NCBI GenBank assembly: GCA_945866245.1
Contig: CAMBGW010000001.1
Coordinates: 1-64,000 of the forward strand
DNA from: Verrucomicrobia subdivision 6 bacterium
GTDB lineage: Bacteria; Verrucomicrobiota; Verrucomicrobiia; Methylacidiphilales; Verrucolacustridaceae
Length of the DNA stretch: 64,000 nt
Direction of reading: 5' to 3'
The translations under genes were made by a program, and so were the position numbers. Shown in pieces: positions 17,970 to 26,513 of this stretch; the stretch's first letter is position 1, and each line of letters starts with the position of its first letter. A model generated the notes under the pieces. It was not told where the DNA came from. It worked only from the letters and a program-made list of their open reading frames with translations, and did no database searches.

Positions 17970-18907
17970 AAGCCACGCTCATCGAGTCAACCGATCCAAG
18001 GACGGTTGCCTTTCTGAAACATTTGGAGGAGGAGAGAGGTTTATCGGCGCATACCGTGCGAAACTATGCGCAGGTGTTGGGAGAGTTTCAAAAAAAACGG
18101 CCGGGGGAGTGGGCAGAGATTCAAGAGTCGGATTGCCGAGCGTATCTTCATGGTTTGGCGGGGGAGGGGCGCCATGGGCCAGCTTCGGTGCGGCTTCGCT
18201 TCTCTGCATTAAGAACTTTTTTCCAATGGATGCAGTCCCGTGGGGAGAGGGCGGATAACCCTGCCTCAGGTCTACGATTGCCAAGGCCAAGAAAAAGTTT
18301 GCCTCGTTTTTTGAGCGAGGAGCAGATGGTCAATCTTCTCTCTTCGCCGTGCCGTATTTTAGAGAAAAAACCGAGGAAGTCGGCCGGTCGTAAGGAACCA
18401 GCTTGGGCGAGATGGCGGGATGCCGCTTTATTGGAGCTGCTGTATGGAACCGGCTTGCGTTTGGGGGAGGCTTTGAGTCTTTCTTGGAGGGCATTTCATG
18501 AGGAGGGAAAGAGGACATTGAAAGTCAGGGGAAAGGGTGGAAAGGAGCGGCTGGTGGTTTTGGGAGATGCAGTGCGAGAGGGCATGGCAAAATATTTCGA
18601 AAAGCTACCTGCGGCTTGGAGGAGAGAGGCAGGCCCAGCTTTTCTCGGTCCGCGGGGGCATCGGATGTGTGCACGTGTGTTCCAGCGAAATCTGAAAGAA
18701 TATTTGGCGGAGGCGGAGTTAGATCCCTCTCTAACCCCCCATAAGTTACGACATAGTTTCGCGACCCACTTGTTGGCACGCGGCGCAGATTTGCGGGCGG
18801 TGCAGGAGTTGTTGGGTCACGCAAGATTGACGAGTACGGAAATTTATACGCGGGTGACGACGGAGCGATTGCGTGGGGCTTACGGAAAGGCACATCCGAG
18901 AGCATGA
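17966..18907 (+). CDS. XerC/XerD-type tyrosine recombinase
   Basis: The catalytic set is complete: Arg in YGTGLRLGEALSL, Lys in VRGKGGKERL, HKLRHSFATHLL, LLGHARLTSTEIYTRV (His and the nucleophile Tyr). The N-terminal SAM-like domain holds FLKHLEEERGLSAHTVRNY. The first ATG/GTG/TTG is TTG 18023, which would remove the start of this conserved helix; the frame is open upstream and encodes TDPRTVAFLKHL. I therefore place the start at CTG 17966, which forms a CTGA overlap with the topB stop, giving 313 residues. Likely role is chromosome dimer resolution; no second Xer is in the window. Next gene starts in an ATGA overlap. Confidence 0.85.
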   Translation: MKATLIESTDPRTVAFLKHLEEERGLSAHTVRNYAQVLGEFQKKRPGEWAEIQESDCRAYLHGLAGEGRHGPASVRLRFSALRTFFQWMQSRGERADNPASGLRLPRPRKSLPRFLSEEQMVNLLSSPCRILEKKPRKSAGRKEPAWARWRDAALLELLYGTGLRLGEALSLSWRAFHEEGKRTLKVRGKGGKERLVVLGDAVREGMAKYFEKLPAAWRREAGPAFLGPRGHRMCARVFQRNLKEYLAEAELDPSLTPHKLRHSFATHLLARGADLRAVQELLGHARLTSTEIYTRVTTERLRGAYGKAHPRA

Positions 18908-20253
18908 GAGCAATTCCAGAGAGTTGGCTAAAGATCGGTTACAATCTGCTGTTTACCGTGGGGTTTGCTCTGACATGGCCCTATTTGACGTATCTGATTT
19001 GGCGGAGGCAGCCGTTTTGGGAAAGGTTGGGGGAACGGCTGGGGCACTATCCCCAAGAGTTGAAGGAGTGGCTGAAGCACCCCCAGCGTCCTGTTTGGAT
19101 TCACGCGGTGAGTGTGGGGGAGATGTTGTTGGCAAGAGTACTGGTTCGGGAGATGAGGGTTTTAAAACCTGACCTAAGAATTTTAATTACGACAGGGACA
19201 CCTACGGGGCGAAGAGTAGGTGAGCCTCTCTTGGATTCTCAAACAAGAATGGTGTATGTGCCGACCGATTTTTACTACTCGATGTTGCGGGCCTTTCGGC
19301 GGATTCAACCGGCTGCGCTGATTTTGGTGGAGAATGAGATTTGGCCAAACATGTTATGGCGGGCACGGAAAATGGGAGTGAAGGTATATCTTGTGAATTC
19401 TCGCTTATCTCGGAGGAACCGGCGTCTGTTTCGGATGGGCAGGACTTTTGTGCGGCCTGTGCTTCAGCTGTTCGATTGGATTGGGGTGCAGAGCCAGGAG
19501 GATATGGGGCGATTTGCAATCGCAGGGTTTCCCCAGGAGCGGCTGCATCTGATGGGCAGTATGAAATATGATGTCGCCGCCTTGGTGGCGGATCATCCAG
19601 GAAAGGGGGTGGAGGTGAGAGAGGCGGCGGGTTGGGGAGAAGGGCAGATTGTTCTTTTGGGGGGCAGCACACATCCTGGTGAGGAGAGATTATTGGCGGA
19701 GATGGTCAAGGGGTTGAAAGGGAAGCATCCGGAGTTACGGTTGATGTTGGTGCCGAGGCATGTGGAGAGAACGGGATCGATCTTAGGTGAGTTGGCGGGG
19801 ACGGGGTTGCGGGTGGTGAAGCGGTCGGATTTAGTTCGTGAAGGCAGGAGCGATCCGGAAATTGTCTTGGTCGATACAACGGGAGAGTTGCGGGATCTTT
19901 ACCCAGCAGCAGAGGTGGTTTTTATCGGCAAGACACTGACGGGTACGGGAGGGCAAAATTTTCTGGAAGCAGCGCGTCATGGGAGAGCGATTGTCGCGGG
20001 GCCGCACATGGAGAACTTCATGTCTTTGAGGCGGGAGTTTGAGGAGGCTAAAGGAATTCGGGTGACTGGATCCGTTGAGGAATTAGGAAGGGTGGTGGAC
20101 GAGCTGTTATCGGACAAGAAGGAGCGAGATGGATTAGGTCGGCGAGGGGCGGACTGTTTCAGGCAGCATTTGGGTGCAGGAAAAAGATGTGCGGAGGTTT
20201 TGATAGCAGAAATTGCTAAGTCGAGGCTTGGGTTTAAGAGTTTGGATGGGTGA
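18904..20253 (+). CDS. waaA: 3-deoxy-D-manno-octulosonic acid (Kdo) transferase
   Basis: 449 residues. An N-terminal membrane anchor (LLFTVGFALTWPYLTYLIW) precedes the GT-B fold. Motifs: WIHAVSVGEMLLARVL with the catalytic Glu, LVENEIWPNMLW, VYLVNSRLSRRN, GGSTHPGEE, MLVPRHVERTGSI and the C-terminal FIGKTLTGTGGQNFLEAA. It adds Kdo to lipid A precursors at the inner membrane, so the organism makes an LPS-like glycolipid. The last 20 bp overlap the convergent TrmH gene. Confidence 0.94.
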   Translation: MRAIPESWLKIGYNLLFTVGFALTWPYLTYLIWRRQPFWERLGERLGHYPQELKEWLKHPQRPVWIHAVSVGEMLLARVLVREMRVLKPDLRILITTGTPTGRRVGEPLLDSQTRMVYVPTDFYYSMLRAFRRIQPAALILVENEIWPNMLWRARKMGVKVYLVNSRLSRRNRRLFRMGRTFVRPVLQLFDWIGVQSQEDMGRFAIAGFPQERLHLMGSMKYDVAALVADHPGKGVEVREAAGWGEGQIVLLGGSTHPGEERLLAEMVKGLKGKHPELRLMLVPRHVERTGSILGELAGTGLRVVKRSDLVREGRSDPEIVLVDTTGELRDLYPAAEVVFIGKTLTGTGGQNFLEAARHGRAIVAGPHMENFMSLRREFEEAKGIRVTGSVEELGRVVDELLSDKKERDGLGRRGADCFRQHLGAGKRCAEVLIAEIAKSRLGFKSLDG

Positions 20254-21061
20254 TGGCGTAGAGGACGACGGCAGTTGCGGCGTTGATTGAAAAAGAGTCA
20301 ATCGTGCTGCTCATGGGAATCGCGACAAGAAGGTCGAGAGCGGCGCGGATCGATGGGGAAAGTCCTTTGCCCTCATTTCCGACGAACAGAGCGATCGGTT
20401 TTTTGGGAATGGGAGCATGGGGGAGGAGAGTTGGGGCATCGGAGGTGGCACCGATGGTAAAGTATTGTTGGGAGCGTAGGGCAGGAATCAGCTCATCTGC
20501 AGAAGGCAATCGGAGGACGGGGACACGAAATATGCTGCCCATAGAGGTGCGTGCGGCTCGTGGGTGAAAGGGGTCGGTGCCGCCCAGGGCAATCACGGCG
20601 GCAACCCCCATGGCGTGGGATGTGCGAAGGAGTGCGCCAACATTTCCGGGGTCCATCATTTCATCGAGAACGAGTATTTTCGCCTGGGGGTTAGAGGACA
20701 GTTCTGTAACGAGGGTGGTGAGGTTGGGTGAAGGGGGAATCTTGGCGAGGGCGAGGACAGGTCCGAGTGTTCGGCCTTCCAGTAAACGTTCCATCGTTGA
20801 ATGAGGAATCGAAACTACGGGGTGTTTTTGTTCGCCCAGTTCGGCAAGAAGCTTGTGCAGGCGGGTAGACGGATCTTGCGAGGCATGATCGCTGACTAGG
20901 ACTTGGGTGAGTGGCGTCGAAGTAGCAAGAGCGCGCTCGATCAGGCGAAATCCTTCGAGCGCAAAGAGGCCGAGGTGGCGGCGACCTTCGACATGCAGCG
21001 CACGTTCGAAGTCGGAGACGACTCGTGCAGGTGTCGCGATATCTGAGGTGCGATTTACCAC
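20234..21061 (-). CDS. TrmH/SpoU-family RNA 2'-O-ribose methyltransferase
   Basis: About 275 residues from GTG 21061; TTG 21082 is an alternative that would overlap fabH by 28 bp. The N-terminal substrate-binding part has RRHLGLFALEGFRLIERAL. The SpoU knot motifs are ILVLDEMMDPGNVGALLRT (motif 1, with Asn and Arg), IALFVGNEGKGLS (motif 2) and IPMSSTIDSFSINAATAVVLY (motif 3). It methylates rRNA or tRNA with SAM; the RlmB/TsnR-like layout suggests rRNA. Last gene of the long minus-strand run, overlapping waaA tail to tail by 20 bp. Confidence 0.92.
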   Translation of the reverse strand: MVNRTSDIATPARVVSDFERALHVEGRRHLGLFALEGFRLIERALATSTPLTQVLVSDHASQDPSTRLHKLLAELGEQKHPVVSIPHSTMERLLEGRTLGPVLALAKIPPSPNLTTLVTELSSNPQAKILVLDEMMDPGNVGALLRTSHAMGVAAVIALGGTDPFHPRAARTSMGSIFRVPVLRLPSADELIPALRSQQYFTIGATSDAPTLLPHAPIPKKPIALFVGNEGKGLSPSIRAALDLLVAIPMSSTIDSFSINAATAVVLYAITHPNS

Positions 21062-22050
21062 TCGAGAAGGGCACTTGCCCAAGTCAGGCCACCACCGAAA
21101 GCGACGAGGAGTACTTTGTCCCCCTTTTGCAGTTTCATCTCGGAACCTGCCTCATGGAGTGCGACGGGGATACAAGCGGCGGACATATTTCCGTAACGGT
21201 GGACATTGGCGAAGCAGCGTTCCCGCGGGAATTTGAGCTTATCAACAAGGGCATCGATGATGCGGATGTTCGCCTGATGGGAGATAACGCATTTTACGTC
21301 GTCGAGTTTCACCCCAGCTTTTTTTAGGGTGCGTTTTGCGGAATCGGCCATTGCGTTGACAGCCTGCTTGAAAATTTCTTTTCCCGCCATGACGATGCAG
21401 TCGGGGGCAAGGGGAGCGGGAGGCTGGGTGGCTAATCCGCGGGATTGAGGATTGTGAAGGTGAAGTAGATCGGCACTGGCGCCATCGGCCCCCCAATCAA
21501 AGGAGATAATGCCTTTCGAGCCTACGGTTTGGCGGACGATGACAGCACCGGCACCGTCTCCAAAAAGTACGCAGGTGTTGCGGTCTCGCCAATCGACGAC
21601 GGAGGAGAGGCGCTCAGTTCCCACCATGAGAATATTTCGAGCAGCACCAGAGCGTAGGAATTGATCCGCCACAATCATCCCGTAAACGAAACCAGAGCAT
21701 GCGGCCTGGAGATCAAAAGCGGGGCAACCAGTGGCCCCGAGTTCCGCTGAGATTCGGCAGGCGGAGGAGGGAAAAAAAGAGTCGGGAGTTACGGTGGCGA
21801 CGAGGATGAGATCGAGATCGGACGGAGCGAGCTTTGCCTGAGCCAATGCTTGTTTGGCGGCAGCCACTCCCATGAATGTAGAGGTTTCGGTTTTGGAGGA
21901 GATGCGGCGCTCTTTAATTCCTGTTCGTGTCAGGATCCACTCATCGGTTGTTTCGACCAGTTTTTCCAATTCGTGATTCGTGACAATACGGCTTGGGAGA
22001 TAGATGCCGGTTCCGGCAATCTGCATGCCGGATTCAGGCTGGGACGGCAT
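21055..22050 (-). CDS. fabH: Beta-ketoacyl-ACP synthase III
   Basis: 331 residues. Catalytic Cys118 in AFDLQAACSGFVYG, the His in VISHQANIRIID and the Asn in RYGNMSAACIPVAL complete the triad. It condenses acetyl-CoA with malonyl-ACP to start fatty acid synthesis. ATG 22050 is preferred over ATG 22026 because an AAGGAG lies 10 nt upstream of it (22061-22066 on the complementary strand), inside the plsX tail; the genes overlap by 17 bp. The plsX-fabH order downstream of rpmF is conserved in many bacteria. Confidence 0.97.
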   Translation of the reverse strand: MPSQPESGMQIAGTGIYLPSRIVTNHELEKLVETTDEWILTRTGIKERRISSKTETSTFMGVAAAKQALAQAKLAPSDLDLILVATVTPDSFFPSSACRISAELGATGCPAFDLQAACSGFVYGMIVADQFLRSGAARNILMVGTERLSSVVDWRDRNTCVLFGDGAGAVIVRQTVGSKGIISFDWGADGASADLLHLHNPQSRGLATQPPAPLAPDCIVMAGKEIFKQAVNAMADSAKRTLKKAGVKLDDVKCVISHQANIRIIDALVDKLKFPRERCFANVHRYGNMSAACIPVALHEAGSEMKLQKGDKVLLVAFGGGLTWASALLEW

Positions 22051-23074
22051 CCGCTTGGGACTCCTTATGGGCTCCGGCTATTTCCGCAGCGCGAATGATA
22101 CGATCGTTGACTCCGTGTTCGATGGCTTCGACAGAAACGCGGACGGCGTTGCGGATGGCTTTGACGCTGGAGCTACCGTGGGCGATGACGCAGATGCCGT
22201 TCACACCGAGAAGGAGGGAGCCCCCGTACTCTTCATAGCTGGTTTTTTTCTTAATGGCTTTGAAGGCGGCACGGGCCAGCCAAGCTCCGGCCATGCGAAG
22301 GGGAGTTTTTTGAATTTCGTGTTTGAGCCAGGAGAAGATTGCGGATGCGATACTTTCGCTGGTCTTCAAGACAACATTTCCAACGAATCCGTCACAGACA
22401 ACGACTTCGACTGGTCGCTCGAAAAGATCTCTGCCCTCGACATTGCCGACAAAGTGAATTGGAGCTGCGGAGAGAAGTTTAAAACCCTCTTTGGTCAGGG
22501 AGTTGCCCTTGGCGTCCTCTGAACCGATGGAAAGAAGACCGACGCGGGGTTTTTTGTAGCCGAGGATTTCTTCTGAGTAGATGGAGCCCATCAGGGCGTA
22601 GTCGAGAAGGTGTTCGGGGCGGGCATCCAAGTTGGCTCCGGCATCGAGCAGGATGAAAAGGTTGGTTTCCGTTGGCATGACGGTGGCGATGCCTGGGCGG
22701 TTGATGCCGGGAAGAGTGCGGAGGCGAATGGTTGCGGCGGCGACCATCGCCCCCGTATGACCGGCGGAGACGGCGGCATCGGCCAGATTATCTCGAACGG
22801 CTTCAATGCTGCGGAGAATGGAGTTGTCTCTTTTACGGCGGAGAGACTCGACGGGAGAGTCCCCCATCTCGATCACATCCTTACAGTGGTGAATTTCGAG
22901 GCGGGCGGGAGGTTGGGAGTGGCCGAGTTTTTGTAGCTCTTCTTGAATTCGATCCTTTTGGCCAAAAAGAAGGAGTTTTTCGATCTGGGGGTAGAGAGCC
23001 AAAGCTTCAAGGGCCGCGGCCACAGGACGTTCGGGAGCGTGATCTCCTCCCATTGCATCGAGCGCAATCTTCAT
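22034..23074 (-). CDS. plsX: Phosphate acyltransferase PlsX
   Basis: 346 residues. Starts with the diagnostic IALDAMGGDHAP; further on are VSAGHTGAMVAAA, RPGIATVMPT, LLDAGANLDARPEHL, GLLSIGSEDAKGN and VEVVVCDGFVGNVVLKT. PlsX makes acyl-phosphate from acyl-ACP for the PlsY step of phospholipid synthesis. It lies 30 bp after rpmF and overlaps fabH by 17 bp. Confidence 0.97.
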   Translation of the reverse strand: MKIALDAMGGDHAPERPVAAALEALALYPQIEKLLLFGQKDRIQEELQKLGHSQPPARLEIHHCKDVIEMGDSPVESLRRKRDNSILRSIEAVRDNLADAAVSAGHTGAMVAAATIRLRTLPGINRPGIATVMPTETNLFILLDAGANLDARPEHLLDYALMGSIYSEEILGYKKPRVGLLSIGSEDAKGNSLTKEGFKLLSAAPIHFVGNVEGRDLFERPVEVVVCDGFVGNVVLKTSESIASAIFSWLKHEIQKTPLRMAGAWLARAAFKAIKKKTSYEEYGGSLLLGVNGICVIAHGSSSVKAIRNAVRVSVEAIEHGVNDRIIRAAEIAGAHKESQADAVPA

Positions 23075-23104
23075 CAGATAACCCGTGAAATCACGGGGTA
23101 GGGA

Positions 23105-23290
23105 TCAGGCGGCTGGAGTCTCGATCGTGAGAACCTGACGGTCGCGGTATCGACCGGTGGCCGGGTCGACCACGTGAGAAAGGTGCAGGTTTCCGTTTTT
23201 GTCGCGACGGAGTTGAGGCAGATCGCGACGGTGAGCTGCGCGGCGCATGCGCAGGCGCATCTTAGATGTTTTGCGTTTCGGGACTCCCAT
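23105..23290 (-). CDS. rpmF: Ribosomal protein bL32
   Basis: 61 residues starting MGVPKRKTSKMRLRMRRA, the standard bL32 opening, followed by basic RRDLPQLRRDKNGNLHLSH. The zinc-binding cysteines found in some bL32 proteins are missing, so this is the zinc-free form. Start ATG at 23290; yceD ends 4 bp upstream at 23295 and plsX begins 30 bp downstream, giving the classic yceD-rpmF-plsX-fabH order. Confidence 0.95.
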   Translation of the reverse strand: MGVPKRKTSKMRLRMRRAAHRRDLPQLRRDKNGNLHLSHVVDPATGRYRDRQVLTIETPAA

Positions 23291-23294
23291 GGTG

Positions 23295-23759
23295 TCAATT
23301 CTCCGTTTTGAGTTGGTCCAAATCCCGCCAGACCGTGGCTCGTCTTTTTTCGGCGAAGTCGTCCTGGCTGGGGGGAGCATAGACTCTCCCCGAACGCGGG
23401 CACCGACCTGCACCGTCCAACTCACAGCGGGCTGCAAGCGGAAGGGCTAGAATGATGTCCTCTCGGATGAGTGGCGTCAAGTCGAGCAAAGCCTCGTCAG
23501 GGGCGGCTAAAACCTGACAGAAGTCGTTGATTTTGAGCTCCCAAGGGATGAAATCGAGGCAACGGGCGCAGGGGGTATCGAAGTTGGAGACAAGGGTTCC
23601 TGTGATGGTGACTTCTGCGCCGACTTTGTTGAGTTGAAAGTGATAGTGAATTTTGTCCCAACCTCGAATTTCGCCGATGGGAATATCGTAATCGGAAAGA
23701 GGAATGGAACCTGTAAGTTCCAGTCCCTCCTCAGGGATCTGGCGGGGGTCGATCTTCAC
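23295..23759 (-). CDS. YceD-family (DUF177) protein
   Basis: 154 residues from a GTG at 23759 that overlaps the coaD stop as GTGA. The frame is open much further upstream but that part is an Arg/Pro/Ser-rich shadow of coaD. The protein has DTPCARCLDFIPWEL (CxxC half of the zinc-like motif) and the acidic DEALLDLTPLIREDIILALP stretch, then CELDGAGRCPRSG, matching the family used in 23S rRNA accumulation and linked to rpmF. Biochemical activity is not settled in the literature. Confidence 0.88.
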   Translation of the reverse strand: MKIDPRQIPEEGLELTGSIPLSDYDIPIGEIRGWDKIHYHFQLNKVGAEVTITGTLVSNFDTPCARCLDFIPWELKINDFCQVLAAPDEALLDLTPLIREDIILALPLAARCELDGAGRCPRSGRVYAPPSQDDFAEKRRATVWRDLDQLKTEN

Positions 23760-24247
23760 TTTTTTGAGTAGTGTTGGCGAAGGGTGGTCGCGGCTGAAGG
23801 GGGTACGAAATCTTCCAAGGGAGCGCCGAGGCGGGCTAATTCCCGAACGAGATGGGAGCTGATAAAAGAGAGGGTTTCTCGGGGCATAAGGAATACCGAT
23901 TCGAGATCGGGGTGGAGGCGACGATTTGTGAGGGCGAGCTGGAATTCGTATTCGAAATCGGAAACGGCGCGGAGTCCGCGAATGACTGCGACCGCCTTTT
24001 TTTCTTTGGCAAAGGCGACCAGCAGTCCGCGGAAAGAGGTGACCTGAACTTGGGAGGCCCAAGGCTCATGGCGGATACTATCCTGTAATAGTTGGACCCG
24101 CAGAGCGGTGGGGAAGGTGGCGTCTTTGGAGCTGTCTTCGGCAACGGCAACAATCACCTCATCGAAAAGGCGAGCGGCGCGAGCGAGAACGTCAAGGTGG
24201 CCCAAGGTAACGGGGTCAAATGTACCCGGATAAATAGCGCGTCTCAT
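23756..24247 (-). CDS. coaD: Phosphopantetheine adenylyltransferase
   Basis: 163 residues from ATG 24247, chosen because the family begins at RRAIYPGTFDPVTLGHLDVL (T/HxGH nucleotidyltransferase motif: TLGH). Further motifs: VIRGLRAVSDFEYEFQLALTNR and the C-terminal ISSHLVRELARLG (ISSS/T variant ISSH). It makes dephospho-CoA, and coaE at 38 kb completes CoA. 11 bp separate it from prmC upstream; yceD starts in its stop codon. Confidence 0.96.
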   Translation of the reverse strand: MRRAIYPGTFDPVTLGHLDVLARAARLFDEVIVAVAEDSSKDATFPTALRVQLLQDSIRHEPWASQVQVTSFRGLLVAFAKEKKAVAVIRGLRAVSDFEYEFQLALTNRRLHPDLESVFLMPRETLSFISSHLVRELARLGAPLEDFVPPSAATTLRQHYSKK

Positions 24248-24258
24248 GTGGGGGATTT

Positions 24259-25131
24259 TCACGCAAAGTGGGAAAGGAGGCAAGGGCGTCCATCGCGGCG
24301 GGCTTCGACAAAGCGGGGGCGAGAGGTGAGATCAGGGTGGATGGCGGTTTGCGAGTAGCCGGACTGCTGGGCGAGTAGGGCGAGGGGGGCGGTTTGGTGG
24401 GGAGAGCATTCGAGGAGGAGAGCGGGGGCGATGAGTGCAGCTTGCGGTAGCAGGCGGCGAAAAAGATCGAGGCCGTCCTTTCCGCCATCGAGGGCAAGAG
24501 TTGGATCGTGGCGGACCTCGGGTTCGGCCGAGGCTATTTCTTCGAGCGTTAAATAGGGAAGGTTGGCGGTGAGGAGCAGAGCGGGTTCCGCCAAATTTTG
24601 AAGCAGATCGTTTTCTTTCCAGTCTACCTCTGTGCCCTCGGGAGGCGCGGATAGGGGTTGAGTGGAATTTTCCTTTGCGAGGAGAAGTGCTTCGGGGGAG
24701 ATATCGATACCGAGGTAACGGTGCTGGGGTTTTCGGCGGGCGAGTGCGAGTGGAATGGCTCCAGTGCCGGTGCCGACGTCGATGACAAGGGAGGGGGGTT
24801 GATTTTGTAGCATCTGATTGGCGAGTTCGATGAGGAGCTCGGTTTCTGGACGAGGGATGAGAGCGGCTGGGGAGCAGTGGAGCGTTAGACCAGAGAAGGA
24901 GGTGGTGCCTGTAATGTGTTGGATGGGTTCGCGAGCGGCACGCCGTCGTACGAGGGGGCGAAGGATTTCTAATTCGGGTGCGGTCAGTTCACGTTCGAAC
25001 TGCAAATAGAGGGAGAGGCGGGGAAGGGAGAGGGCGTGGGCGATGAGGAGCTCTGCTTGGAGGCGAGGGGAGGGGAGAGCGTGTTTGGTGAAATGGGTGG
25101 TAGTGGCTTCGAGGACGGAGAGGAGTTTCAT
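24259..25131 (-). CDS. prmC: Release factor glutamine methyltransferase
   Basis: 290 residues. N-terminal helical domain (1-75) then a SAM fold: LVIDVGTGTGAIPLALA (motif I), YLGIDISPEALLLAKEN (motif II), and TANLPYLTLEEIA, where the catalytic NPPY is written NLPY, a variation seen in other PrmC proteins. It methylates the GGQ glutamine of release factors; its substrate gene prfA lies directly upstream with an ATGA overlap (25128-25131). Confidence 0.94.
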   Translation of the reverse strand: MKLLSVLEATTTHFTKHALPSPRLQAELLIAHALSLPRLSLYLQFERELTAPELEILRPLVRRRAAREPIQHITGTTSFSGLTLHCSPAALIPRPETELLIELANQMLQNQPPSLVIDVGTGTGAIPLALARRKPQHRYLGIDISPEALLLAKENSTQPLSAPPEGTEVDWKENDLLQNLAEPALLLTANLPYLTLEEIASAEPEVRHDPTLALDGGKDGLDLFRRLLPQAALIAPALLLECSPHQTAPLALLAQQSGYSQTAIHPDLTSRPRFVEARRDGRPCLLSHFA

Positions 25132-26210
25132 GCGCCCAGACCGGACTCCTCTAATCGGCGGCGAAGATCATCGGCGGCAAGAGCCTCGACCAAGGGCTCG
25201 ATTCTCCCCTCCATAACAAGGCTGAGATCGTGGGAGGTGAAACCGATGCGGTGATCGGTGAGGCGGTTTTGGGGAAAGTTGTAGGTACGAATTTTTTCAT
25301 TTCGTTCACCTGAGCCGACCTGTTGGCGCCGTGCGGCCTCGACTTTGCCGCGTTCCTCCTCTCGTTTTTTCTCAAGCAGTCGGGAAGCTAAGATGCGCAT
25401 GGCGGTCGCCCGATTTTTGATTTGGGAACGGCTGTCTTGGCAACGGACGATTAAGCCTGTGGGAATGTGGAGGACTTGGACTGCGGAATCGGTGGTATTG
25501 ACTCCTTGGCCGCCGGGTCCGCCCGAGCGACAGACTTCGACTCGAACTTCATCGGGGCGGATTTGGAGTTCCACTTCCTCGGCGACAGGAAGAACGGCCA
25601 CGGTTGCGGTGGAGGTGTGAATTCTGCCTTGGGCTTCGGTGGCGGGGACTCGTTGGACGCGATGGACGCCACTTTCGTGACGCATGGCGGCAAATACAGC
25701 TGGGCCGGTCAGTTCAAATACGATTTCTTTTAACCCACCCAGCTCGGAGGGGCTGGAGGAGAGGGGGTCGAGTTTCCATCCACGGGTTTCCGCGTAGCGG
25801 CTGTACATGCGAAAGAGATCTCCGGCAAACATGGCGGCCTCGGTTCCGCCCGCCCCAGCACGGATTTCGACGATCGTATCGCGATGTTCGTCCGGATCGG
25901 GGGGAAGGATGGAGCGCAGGACCTGAGCTTTGGCGGCAGCCTCGTCTCGAGTGAGTTCGGTGGCCTCTTCCTCTGCCATTTGGCGCATCTCGGGGTCGGT
26001 GGTGGAGGTGCGAAGGGTGGCGTTTTCCTGGAGTTGAGCGGTGAGAGAAACGAGGCGACGGGCGGCTTCGGTGCCGGAGCGGATGCGGGCGTGTTCTCGG
26101 GCAAGGTCACGCGCGCGTGTTCCTTGGCGATAAAGATCCGGATCGGCCATGTCGCGATCCAACTCTTGCAGGCGGGATTCGAGCCGAGCGAGTTGTGCAG
26201 TGGGGTCCAC
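25128..26210 (-). CDS. prfA: Peptide chain release factor 1
   Basis: 360 residues, GTG start. The GGQ loop is SGGPGGQGVNTTDSAV. RF1 identity (UAA/UAG reading) comes from the PAT tripeptide in VHRVQRVPATEAQGRIHTS. The C-terminal region has the usual NRLTDHRIGF. rpmE lies 63 bp upstream and prmC overlaps downstream. Confidence 0.97.
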   Translation of the reverse strand: MDPTAQLARLESRLQELDRDMADPDLYRQGTRARDLAREHARIRSGTEAARRLVSLTAQLQENATLRTSTTDPEMRQMAEEEATELTRDEAAAKAQVLRSILPPDPDEHRDTIVEIRAGAGGTEAAMFAGDLFRMYSRYAETRGWKLDPLSSSPSELGGLKEIVFELTGPAVFAAMRHESGVHRVQRVPATEAQGRIHTSTATVAVLPVAEEVELQIRPDEVRVEVCRSGGPGGQGVNTTDSAVQVLHIPTGLIVRCQDSRSQIKNRATAMRILASRLLEKKREEERGKVEAARRQQVGSGERNEKIRTYNFPQNRLTDHRIGFTSHDLSLVMEGRIEPLVEALAADDLRRRLEESGLGA

Positions 26211-26273
26211 AGAGGGAGGGGCGGAACCGAGCCAACGCCATGGGGCGCTGGGACGGTCGATCCGCGAGAGCGC

Positions 26274-26504
26274 CTACGAGCGCTTTTTCGCCTTGGGGGC
26301 GGCGGTGGTGGCGTCGAAGCGGCGGCGGAATTTTTCTACTCGGCCGGCGGTGTCGACGAGCTTTTGGGTTCCGGTGAAAAAAGGGTGGCAAGAGGCACAA
26401 ATTCCCAAGCGGACTTGAGCTTTTGTGGAGCGAGTATGGTAAACCGCACCGCAGGCGCAGGTCATAATACAGGCTTCAAACTTGGGATGGATCTCCGCTT
26501 TCAT
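26274..26504 (-). CDS. rpmE: Ribosomal protein bL31
   Basis: 76 residues opening MKAEIHPKFEACIMTCACGAV. Cysteines in CACG and GICASCHPFFTG give the zinc-binding C+ type. The ending is Lys/Ala-rich. It sits between fabF (9 bp upstream-side gap) and prfA, the usual rpmE-prfA neighbourhood. The 63-bp gap to prfA holds a GGCGCT/AGCGCC inverted pair with a 19-nt spacing, which I do not count as a terminator. Confidence 0.96.
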   Translation of the reverse strand: MKAEIHPKFEACIMTCACGAVYHTRSTKAQVRLGICASCHPFFTGTQKLVDTAGRVEKFRRRFDATTAAPKAKKRS

Positions 26505-26513
26505 AGATGAAAA

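Noticed and set aside
17966..18907. Xer recombinase as an integrase of a mobile element
   Set aside because: It sits in a housekeeping run with dprA, topoisomerase and waaA; no att sites, cargo or prophage genes.
26245..26272. GGCGCT/AGCGCC pair between rpmE and prfA as a leader structure
   Set aside because: Six-bp arms with a 19-nt spacing are expected by chance in this GC-rich region.
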